Below are positions 55,055 through 62,409 of a DNA stretch of 64,000 nt, one piece after another. Origin of the DNA: Waddliaceae bacterium (GTDB lineage Bacteria; Chlamydiota; Chlamydiia; Chlamydiales; GCA-2709385); contig PAQS01000040.1 in the NCBI GenBank assembly GCA_002709385.1, forward strand, positions 183,205 through 247,204, given 5' to 3'. The notes under the pieces were generated by a model that had not been told where the DNA came from, did no database searches, and saw only the letters and a program-made list of their open reading frames with translations. Positions within the stretch are counted from its first letter, which is position 1. Every line of letters starts with the position of its first letter. The translations under genes were made by a program, and so were the position numbers.

Positions 55055-56669
55055 GGGAGCCTCCCTTTGTAGAGGATTGCTGTTGTGCTGGGTTGGAGGG
55101 CATGTCCGCATCATCAAATTTAGCAACGACTACTTTGGTCATCATCCCTGACATCATGTGATAGAGAAGATGGCAGTGAAACGCCCATTCGCCCGGTTCA
55201 TCCGCCGTTACAAGTACGGAGTATGATTTTCCCGGTTCGACGATAACCGTATGCTTGTTAGGCAGTTTTTCTGCGGGCTGACCATTCTCCAATTGTACAA
55301 ACATGCCGTGCAGGTGCATCGGGTGCGCCATCATGGTTTCATTTGTGAACGTCAATCGTGCCCGTTCGCCGTATTTCAGACGAATAGGTTCGGTCTGTTC
55401 CGAGAACTTCTTGCCGTTCATCGTCCAGATATAACGCTCCATATTCCCGCCCAGACGTACATCAATCGTGCGTTCCGGTTCGCGGGTGTCTTTCTGGATG
55501 CCTGCGTAACGCAGATCAGCGTAATCCAGCATCTTGTGGCCTGGAGGCGTTCCGGATTTTTTCCATCCGCTAATCATGTCTTCCGGGGTCATTTCCATGC
55601 CATCCATATCGTGCATGCCCATATCACCCATCGTGAGCAAGGCCCGTTCGCGCTGTTCAGGCACTTCGCCTTTCATGCCTTCGCGCGGGGCTAACGTGCC
55701 CAGCGCAAAGCCCGTGCGGTCGATGGGTTCGGCCACGATGGTGTAGGCTTTGTCGTCTTGCGGCGTAACCACGACATCATAGGTTTCCGCAGGCGCGAAG
55801 CGGAACTCATCGACTTTAAGGGGTTCCGTATTCTGACCGTCCGATTGCAGGACATTCATTTTTAGCCCAGGAATCCGCACATCGAAGAAAGACATGGCCG
55901 AGGCGTTTACAAAGCGCAGGCGTACACGTTCACCGGACTTAAAAAGACCAGTCCAGTTCTGTGTCGGTGATTTGCCATTCACGAGGAACGTATAGCCTGA
56001 TACGTCAGCAAGATCGGTGCGCATCATGCGCATCTGGCCCCAATCTTTTGCGTCTTTCCAGGCTTTGCCAAGGCCGCGCTCTTCTGCATCCTTAAAGAAG
56101 TCCACGAGCGTTACGCGATTATAAGCATAGTAGTCAGCTGATTTTTTAAGATTGGCTATGATGTCATCCCATGGCTCCTCGGAGAAGTCAGAGAGGACTA
56201 TCACATAGTCACGATCCGTGCGGATCGGATCTGTACCGGATGGATCTACAATCATCGCGCCGTAAAGCCCCTCTTGCTCCTGCCCACCGGAATGGGCGTG
56301 ATACCAATAGGTGCCTGTCTGGCGTAGAGGAAAGCGGTAGGTAAATGTTTCCCCGGCAGGAATGCCAGGAAAGCCGTTAAAACCAGGAACGCCATCCATT
56401 TCACCGGGCAGCAATAACCCGTGCCAATGAATAGAGCTGTCCTGATCCATTTTGTTCGTGACGTGTATAACTGCTTCGTCCCCATCCTTGAAACGCAAGA
56501 CAGGGGCGGGAATGCCGCCGTTAACGGTGATTTTTTCGATACTTTTTCCTGTAATATTTACAGGCTGGCGTTCGATAACCAGATTATATTCGACGGTTTT
56601 GGCCTGTGCAGGAGTTGCTAATGCAATAACTCCTAACAGGGCCATCGCCCATAGACGATGCCTTTTCAT
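55041..56669 (-). CDS. copA: Multicopper oxidase CopA (copper resistance type)
   Basis: 542 residues, exported by a signal peptide (to about residue 23). All four copper-binding clusters are intact: SSIHWHGLLLP, TYWYHAHSG, HPMHLHGMF and HCHLLYHMMSGM. A Met-rich region (MGDMGMHDMDGMEM) resembles CopA/CueO metal-binding loops. It oxidises Cu(I) in the periplasm. The end overlaps copB by 14 bases. The same symbol is used for the unrelated ATPase at 48679. Confidence 0.93.
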   Translation of the reverse strand: MKRHRLWAMALLGVIALATPAQAKTVEYNLVIERQPVNITGKSIEKITVNGGIPAPVLRFKDGDEAVIHVTNKMDQDSSIHWHGLLLPGEMDGVPGFNGFPGIPAGETFTYRFPLRQTGTYWYHAHSGGQEQEGLYGAMIVDPSGTDPIRTDRDYVIVLSDFSEEPWDDIIANLKKSADYYAYNRVTLVDFFKDAEERGLGKAWKDAKDWGQMRMMRTDLADVSGYTFLVNGKSPTQNWTGLFKSGERVRLRFVNASAMSFFDVRIPGLKMNVLQSDGQNTEPLKVDEFRFAPAETYDVVVTPQDDKAYTIVAEPIDRTGFALGTLAPREGMKGEVPEQRERALLTMGDMGMHDMDGMEMTPEDMISGWKKSGTPPGHKMLDYADLRYAGIQKDTREPERTIDVRLGGNMERYIWTMNGKKFSEQTEPIRLKYGERARLTFTNETMMAHPMHLHGMFVQLENGQPAEKLPNKHTVIVEPGKSYSVLVTADEPGEWAFHCHLLYHMMSGMMTKVVVAKFDDADMPSNPAQQQSSTKGGSHANH

Positions 56670-56744
56670 GACTTAAATCCTTGTGTGACTGATAAAAAGA
56701 CGCAATTGTCCCATTGAGACAAAGCGTATTTGGAAGCAGCGGAT

Positions 56745-57161
56745 TTAAGCCCTTGGAGGGCGTTTTATGCGTGTGAAATAATCGGAAGCAGCAATTCGCT
56801 CTTCAAAAGAGAACGGCGCTTTGACGGCGAGAGGAGAGAACAAGCCTAGGCTATTCGAGCCTAATATCTTGGACAGGCCGTTGCAGGCATTGCCAACGCA
56901 TTTACATGTCAGACCGTCGCAGCAGCCCTTGCCTTTTTTATCAGCGGCCTTTTCAGTCTTTTCGCTGGTCTTGCTGCCTGCTTTTTCGTGACCAGGGCAG
57001 TCTTCATGTTCAGGTGCTTGAGCTTGTTCGGTATTGATGCTTTCCACTTTGGCTACGACAGCATCGCCTTCATGAGACATGCCCGCATGCGCAACGGCGG
57101 GCATCGTCGTACCGACGAAGGCCACCATCACAATCATGCTGATCCATTTCCTCATGTTCAT
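56745..57161 (-). CDS. Exported Cys/Lys-rich metal-binding-like protein
   Basis: 138 residues with a signal peptide (AVAHA at about 25). The mature part is charged and Lys-rich (KTSEKTEKAADKKGKG) with a Cys cluster CCDGLTCKCVGNAC, likely binding metal, and the C-terminus FSFEERIAASDYFTRIKRPPRA. No family recognised with certainty; it resembles small DUF2946-like proteins of metal operons. Part of the minus-strand metal operon. Confidence 0.6.
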   Translation of the reverse strand: MNMRKWISMIVMVAFVGTTMPAVAHAGMSHEGDAVVAKVESINTEQAQAPEHEDCPGHEKAGSKTSEKTEKAADKKGKGCCDGLTCKCVGNACNGLSKILGSNSLGLFSPLAVKAPFSFEERIAASDYFTRIKRPPRA

Positions 57162-57211
57162 ACTTTACAATATAGCTATTAATTTTGACGAAATAAAGAT
57201 CACAAATACCG

Positions 57212-57532
57212 TTAATGGTCGTCATGCTCTTCTTCAATGTGTGTAATCATGTCGAGGAGCATGTCGCTTACATGGCTATCGGCAATTTCGTAAAAAACCT
57301 GTTTTGATTGCCTTACGCCGACAACCAATCGTGCACCACGCAATAATCGTAAATGGTGGCTAACCAATGATTGGGACAAATCAAGCTCTTCGGCAATGTC
57401 TGTAACGGACTTGGAACCATCTATACAGTGCAGAAGAATCTTCAACCTGCTGGGGTCACCCAGCAGGCGGAAGGTTTCGGAAAGGATAGTGACATCCTGT
57501 TGCGATTGATTTTTTTGCTTTTTAGTGGTCAT
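57212..57532 (-). CDS. ArsR/SmtB-family repressor
   Basis: 106 residues from the ATG ending at 57532 (MTTKKQKNQSQQD), overlapping the czcD stop by 11 bases. Winged helix: LLGDPSRLKILLHCIDGSKSVTDIAEELDLSQSLVSHHL, with a C-terminal His/Asp/Glu tail (HIEEEHDDH) typical of an alpha5 zinc site. Likely represses the palindrome-bearing promoter at 58579-58602 and controls the zinc/copper operon. Confidence 0.85.
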   Translation of the reverse strand: MTTKKQKNQSQQDVTILSETFRLLGDPSRLKILLHCIDGSKSVTDIAEELDLSQSLVSHHLRLLRGARLVVGVRQSKQVFYEIADSHVSDMLLDMITHIEEEHDDH

Positions 57533-58550
57533 GGCCTGCGTGGGGATTAATTGTTTTCGGAGCATCTTCAAGACTGCATGCGGCATCGCCTTGCCAGTCA
57601 ATAGCGACGGTCGGATGTTCAATATTGAATTTATCTTTCAATTCCTGCTCAACACGTTTGGTCACTGCTGGCACATCGACACCGGCTTTCGGCTGGATAT
57701 GCAGGGTTGCCATTGAACGACCTGATGTGATCATCCAAACATGAACGTGGCTTACATTTTCAAGACCATCCACCGTTTTCAATAAATGTGCCGTTACATC
57801 GACAGTGCTGGCATCGGCTGGCGCTCCCTCAAGCAGGATATGAATGGTGCGTTTAAACAAAACCCATGCACTGCGCAGAACCAGTAAGGATACCAACACC
57901 GACAAGATCGGGTCGATAGGTGTCCATCCTGTATACCAGATAGTGATGGCAGCAACGATAGCCCCGACAGAACCTAGTAAATCCCCCATCACGTGAAGGA
58001 TCGCCCCTTTGACGTTAACATGTTCGGTATCACCACGTGTGAGATACCAAAGTACAAAAATATTCACAAGCAAGCCTGCGACGGCAACCGCCATCATCGG
58101 GCCAGCCATGACGGGTTGAGGTGATTGGAAGCGTTCGATCGCTTCATAAACAATCCAGCCTACAATCGCAAATAAAGTCAGAGCATTGACAAGTCCTGCG
58201 ATGACTTCAAAACGCATATAACCGAATGTACGTTGTTTATCGGCGGCACGACGACCAAAACGGAAGGCGGCATAGGCTAGTCCCAAAGCGACCGCATCAG
58301 TAAGCATGTGTCCGGCATCGGCCAGTAGTGCTAAAGAACCAGAAATCCAGCCCCCCACGGCCTCAATCACCATAAAGGTAAAGATCAGAAAGAAAGAGAC
58401 CAGAATTTTGCGTTCATTATCCTGCGTAACGGCTGGAACATGCGAATGATCGTGGTCATGATCGTGACCATGTCCATGATCGCTATGATCATGTTTTTGG
58501 CTGCCGCAGCTGCCGTCTTTGTGGTCGTGGTCGGAATGGGAGTTGGCCAT
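57522..58550 (-). CDS. czcD: CDF cation efflux protein CzcD
   Basis: 342 residues. A His-rich N-terminus (SDHGHGHDHDHDHSHVP), six TMs, HMLTDAVALGLAY in TM2 and a C-terminal cytoplasmic domain (HVHVWMITSGRSMATLHIQPK). It exchanges zinc (and perhaps cobalt or cadmium) for protons. First gene after the ArsR-type palindrome, 29 bases from it. Confidence 0.92.
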   Translation of the reverse strand: MANSHSDHDHKDGSCGSQKHDHSDHGHGHDHDHDHSHVPAVTQDNERKILVSFFLIFTFMVIEAVGGWISGSLALLADAGHMLTDAVALGLAYAAFRFGRRAADKQRTFGYMRFEVIAGLVNALTLFAIVGWIVYEAIERFQSPQPVMAGPMMAVAVAGLLVNIFVLWYLTRGDTEHVNVKGAILHVMGDLLGSVGAIVAAITIWYTGWTPIDPILSVLVSLLVLRSAWVLFKRTIHILLEGAPADASTVDVTAHLLKTVDGLENVSHVHVWMITSGRSMATLHIQPKAGVDVPAVTKRVEQELKDKFNIEHPTVAIDWQGDAACSLEDAPKTINPHAGHDH

Positions 58551-58578
58551 GATTGATCCTTAGTATAATTTGATTCTT

Positions 58579-58602
58579 ACATATGAATATATATTCATAT
58601 GT
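58579..58602 (-). promoter_or_regulatory. ArsR/SmtB-type operator before czcD
   Basis: ACATATGAATAT followed at once by its exact reverse complement, a 24-base perfect palindrome of the ATATGAA-N-TTCATAT type used by zinc-responsive SmtB/CzrA repressors. It lies 29 bases upstream of czcD, at the promoter of the seven-gene minus-strand operon. Confidence 0.85.
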
Positions 58603-59260
58603 TTGCAATGTCAATTCCTAAATTCTAATCACGCTGATGGTTGCGATTTAAGGGGTAAGAGCATTGCTTCCTTTTTCTAATGATACATTAGAAATACGGT
58701 TATCGATATTCTCAAGGAAACACATAAAAATCGACTGCACTGATTCTGCTTTTGGGCTGAAATAATCATTTCATCATTTGTCACACCAATAAGTGTACAT
58801 ACCTTCGTATTAATTACACAAATTTGATTTTCGTAAATTTCTTTCCAGCGTTCATACGCTGACAATCATACTATTGATACAGCCCTTGATATCCAATGAT
58901 CATCAAATTTTCCTTCATATGATTGTATGTCTGGCTAGTAATCTAAAAGTAACTATCAGAGTGATTTGTGCCTTCTTGTGAGGTTGCACGCGATTCATAG
59001 GCTTCATCTTGCCGCGAAAAAACGAGCTGAAAAAAACGTCCGTAAAACGACGCAACCAGCCCCATGAATTCGGAAGATGTTGAAGTGTCTATGAACGTGA
59101 TTGTTGCAGTTTTCTTTTATTCTAACCGAGGGGATTGGTGTTGGCGTAATTAACGCGTGCATCATTGGCACTCGTTAACAGGCATGCGTTTCTTCCTAAG
59201 TTAAATTCGAGTTCTGCCAATCATTTCTTCCTTTCCTGGGGCTAACCAAGGAAAAAAGGA
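58603..59260. other. Gene-poor stretch with an imperfect palindrome
   Basis: No convincing gene. A short minus-strand reading frame (58677-58865) has no recognisable content. TTAACGCGTGC (59150-59160) and GCACTCGTTAA (59168-59178) form an 11-bp inverted repeat with one mismatch, upstream of the sigma-like fragment; it may be an operator. GGAAAAAAGG precedes the ATG at 59261. Confidence 0.4.
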
Positions 59261-59877
59261 ATGACTAAAAACAGCTACAGCGGCGTAGATAACTACGCCG
59301 CTTTTTTTGTTGCCTATAAGGCACGGACTTTGACCAGAATGCCGATTTTTACGTCGGATGATTTTGACGATCTGCAACAGGAATTGATGATCGCATATTT
59401 GCATGCGTGGCCAAGTTTTGATCCCGCCAAAGGCGATAGGCGCAGCTTTATCAAAGCCGCTGTCAACAATGCAGCCCGCAATCTCGTCATTGCCGCTGAA
59501 GCGCAAAAGCGCTGGACGGGATCGACACCCGCATCGCTGGCGCAAACAGTATCAGATCAGGACAACAGTATTACACTGGCCGATACCATCGCCAATGAAG
59601 ACGGGCTGTGGGGCGGCGTGTATCTGTTTCAGAAGAGGTCATTCCCGATGTCCCTATAAATGTAATTGATGTCCCAATAAACTTTTTGAATGAGCGACAG
59701 GGCTGGTTTCTGATTCTTTTGCAGCACATGAATGAGGGGCGTGCTGAACATATTGCAGGAGAATTTGGCGTCTCTCTTAAGACAGCCAGACGTGACATTG
59801 AAAAGTTAAAGGAAGCAGGAAAAATCCGCTTTGTTGGGGCAAAGAAGACGGGGAGGTATGAAATTATTGAAGGGTGA
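59261..59877 (+). pseudogene. Sigma-factor-like fragment fused to a winged-helix fragment
   Basis: The first about 118 codons encode the region-2-like part of a sigma factor (FDDLQQELMIAYLHAWPSFD, then SFIKAAVNNAARNLVIAAEA). Around 59615-59640 the text stops matching and the sigma frame closes at 59659. In another frame (to 59877) VPINVIDVPINFLNERQ, then VSLKTARRDIEKLKEAG and FVGAKKTGRYEII matches the C-terminal winged helix of Fic/AlbA-type proteins. It seems to be a deletion fusion of two unrelated genes. Confidence 0.6.
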
Positions 59878-59904
59878 TTGGTTGAAGCCTCGGACGTGAG
59901 CCAT

Positions 59905-59933
59905 CCTTTCTTTTAATAGGCAGAAAAGAAAGG
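59905..59933. promoter_or_regulatory. Inverted repeat and AAAGAAAG array before the Fic gene
   Basis: CCTTTCTTTT and its exact complement AAAAGAAAGG are separated by nine bases. Further copies follow: ATTCTTTCC (59944), AAAGAAAGAAT (59998), TTTTCTTT (60020) and AAAGAAAGG (60039), the last overlapping the ribosome site. The phased words suggest cooperative binding of a regulator, maybe the winged helix in the Fic protein itself; the first pair could also be a terminator. Confidence 0.55.
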
Positions 59934-60053
59934 TAATTTAGTTATTCTTTCCTTTTGTACCCTCTCTGGGGGTGGTATTGCCCCGTTTTCGCTTTACAAA
60001 GAAAGAATAATTGCTTATATTTTCTTTTATGGATTTGCAAAGAAAGGATGGCC

Positions 60054-61229
60054 ATGTCTGACAATCAAAGTCGACTTGGCTCTTATATACGCTGTAGCGT
60101 CACTGCTGGGGAAACCTATCAGGCCTTTTTGCCGCCTGCGTTACCCCCAGAACCGCCATTAGATTTGCTGCCCCTGCAGGGGCTGTTGTCCAAAGCCAAT
60201 CAGGCGCTGGGCAAGCTTGATGCCGTGGCCGATATCCTGCCGGACAGCAATTTGCTGCTCTATTACTACGTTCGCAAAGAAGCTGTGCTGTCTTCCCAGA
60301 TTGAGGGGACACAATCATCCCTCTCTGATCTGCTGCTCCATGAAAGCGGCGAAGTGACCAGCGTCCCCATCGATGATGTGACAGAAGTGTCGTCTTATGT
60401 TGCCGCGCTGGAACATGGCCTGAAGCGTGTCCGTGAAGGTTTTCCTGTTTCTTTGCGCTTGATCCGCGAGATGCATACGATCCTTCTTTCCAAAGGGCGG
60501 GGCAGCAACAAGCAGCCAGGCGAGTTCCGCACATCGCAAAACTGGATTGGTGGATCGCGGCCTGGCAATGCCGCCTTTGTTCCGCCGCCGCCAGAGCGAT
60601 TGATGGAGTGTCTGGATGCTCTTGAGAAATATCTGCATCAAGAAGAACGGCCCTATACTGCCCTGATTGATGCGGGCCTCATCCATGTCCAGTTTGAAAC
60701 CATCCACCCGTTCCTTGACGGTAACGGGCGCATCGGGCGTTTGCTGATTACCTTCTTCTTGATGATGATGGGCGACCTGCGCCAGCCGAACCTGTACCTC
60801 AGCTTATTTTTCAAGAATAACCGTCAGGAGTATTATGCGCGTCTGAGTGCTGTCCGCACGGCGGGCGATTGGGAGGGTTGGCTGGATTACTTCCTTCATG
60901 GTGTTGCCGAAACCGCCAATCAGGTCGTGGCAACCAGCCAAGCGATTTCCAGCCTCTTCAAGGCCGATCAGGAGAAGATCGCCTCACTGAAACGCGCTGG
61001 GATTACGGCGGGGCAAGCACATGAGTGTCTTCAAAAAGTTGCCATTTCCAACGCCATCAATATGGCAGCGGCGCTGGAGGTAAGCGTCCCTACGGCGCGG
61101 GCAGCATTGAATAACCTGAAAGAGCTTGGGATTGTTAAAGACATCGCGGGCGCTGGGAAGGAACGTCTTTATGTTTACACAGGCTTGATTGAGCTGCTGG
61201 AGCAAGGCGTGTCAGCGGACGATCTGTAG
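60054..61229 (+). CDS. Fic-domain protein with winged-helix C-terminus
   Basis: 391 residues from the ATG at 60054, preceded by AAAGGA. N-terminal Fic_N region with VLSSQIEGTQSSLSDLL (inhibitory-helix-like SxxxEGT motif), catalytic loop HPFLDGNGRIGR at about residues 222-233 intact, and a C-terminal winged helix (NAINMAAALEVSVPTARAALNNLKELGI). Fic enzymes AMP-ylate or otherwise modify proteins. The S/TxxxE-type motif within the protein suggests self-inhibition. It is probably autoregulated through the AAAGAAAG array. Confidence 0.88.
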   Translation: MSDNQSRLGSYIRCSVTAGETYQAFLPPALPPEPPLDLLPLQGLLSKANQALGKLDAVADILPDSNLLLYYYVRKEAVLSSQIEGTQSSLSDLLLHESGEVTSVPIDDVTEVSSYVAALEHGLKRVREGFPVSLRLIREMHTILLSKGRGSNKQPGEFRTSQNWIGGSRPGNAAFVPPPPERLMECLDALEKYLHQEERPYTALIDAGLIHVQFETIHPFLDGNGRIGRLLITFFLMMMGDLRQPNLYLSLFFKNNRQEYYARLSAVRTAGDWEGWLDYFLHGVAETANQVVATSQAISSLFKADQEKIASLKRAGITAGQAHECLQKVAISNAINMAAALEVSVPTARAALNNLKELGIVKDIAGAGKERLYVYTGLIELLEQGVSADDL

Positions 61230-61812
61230 ACATAAAATGTTGATAAATACAGAGGTTCGAATTCTGGGTGATTACCAAATCTCTGGAAAGTTTGGTGGGT
61301 CGCTTTTGTTATTCTATTACAATATCTTGACAGATGTTTGACAAGTTGGATTGATGTATTACGATACACCGCCAGTTTTTAGTTCTCGAAAAATTTTCGC
61401 TGAAATTTCTGGTTTAATATCAGCACCTCTAAACCCCAGTATTCATGGGCTTTAGCGAGCTTTGGTTACGCAACACATGCGTACCTAGAGAATCGCAAAA
61501 TCACCGATTTTACCCCAAAATCTCTGTTTTTAGTCTCCAATTCTCCATTACATGCGAACGTCGGTGCCGAAGGTACGCATCTATTAATCCCTTGAATTTA
61601 CTGGGTTTTTTCGATTTAGGCGTTTTGAGGTTCGTTTTTGAAAGGTGTGTGGCGGAGGCAACACACAAATAATTTATTTCGTGCGTGCATCTAGAAGATA
61701 TTTTCTTTTAAAATTGCTTAAATAAAATTTTATACATATCATATAATAGTATGGGAGGGTGTTACCCTATCATCACCTATATGGAATTAAACAATTTAAG
61801 GAAAGATTGTAT
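61230..61812. other. Intergenic boundary region, GC-rich to AT-rich
   Basis: No supported gene. ATGCGTACC (61477-61485) and GGTACGCAT (61572-61580) are perfect inverted repeats, and TGTGTG/CACACA form a short stem near 61650. Base composition changes to AT-rich after about 61,650. GGTTCGAAT near 61254 shares nine bases with a tRNA T-loop but lacks a T-stem. Confidence 0.4.
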
Positions 61813-62409
61813 ATGATTGACATAATACCAAATTGGCATCCTATATTAGTGCACTATACAGTGGCTTTATTGTCAATTGCAACTGTTTTATTCACTATAG
61901 CTGCATTATTTCCCAAATTACAATATAGAGAACAATTGATTATAGCAGCTCGCTTCAACCTATGGATTGGTGCCGCTATAACAGTTGTTACGCTTGCTGC
62001 TGGTTTTCAGGCATATAACTCAGTAGCACATGATACAGCGTCTCATACTGCTATGACCAACCACCGTAATTGGGCCATCCCCACTGCAATAGCATTTTTT
62101 ATTCTTGCGATTTGGCAAGCAAAACTGCAAGCTCAAAAAAGAGTTAATCCCGTTTTTATATTTTTCATGATTGCTGCAACTCTTTCATTGGTTACAACAG
62201 CATATAAAGGTGGTGAATTAGTTTACAGATATGGTCTTGGCGTCATGTCTTTACCAACAGCTGAAGATCATGGACATCAGGAAAATTCGGACCACAAACA
62301 TGGTGCTACAAATCATCACGATCAGCAAAAAAAGGAAGCACCTGAATCTCATGACCACACACCTATGAATAACCATAATGATGAGCATGAGCATGATCAT
62401 GGGCACTGA
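61813..62409 (+). CDS. DUF2231-like four-TM protein with His-rich tail
   Basis: 198 residues from the ATG at 61813 (AAGGAAAG upstream). Starts IPNWHPILVHYTVALLSIA and has about four TMs to residue 150, then a His/Asp-rich tail (HGHQENSDHKHGATNHHD, DEHEHDHGH) that probably binds metal. It overlaps the following copper ATPase start by 11 bases, so they are coupled. Likely a metal-binding membrane partner of the pump. Confidence 0.75.
   Translation: MIDIIPNWHPILVHYTVALLSIATVLFTIAALFPKLQYREQLIIAARFNLWIGAAITVVTLAAGFQAYNSVAHDTASHTAMTNHRNWAIPTAIAFFILAIWQAKLQAQKRVNPVFIFFMIAATLSLVTTAYKGGELVYRYGLGVMSLPTAEDHGHQENSDHKHGATNHHDQQKKEAPESHDHTPMNNHNDEHEHDHGH

Noticed and set aside
58677-58865. 62-codon minus-strand reading frame
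   Set aside because: No recognisable domain, poor ribosome site and no context support.
61250-61270. GGTTCGAAT resembling a tRNA T-loop, as a possible right attachment site of an island starting at tRNA-Ser
   Set aside because: Only nine bases match and the neighbouring bases do not form a T-stem or continue as the tRNA-Ser 3' end.
61445-61672. 75-codon plus-strand reading frame in the boundary region
   Set aside because: Irregular composition, no family, and inverted repeats run through it; likely non-coding.
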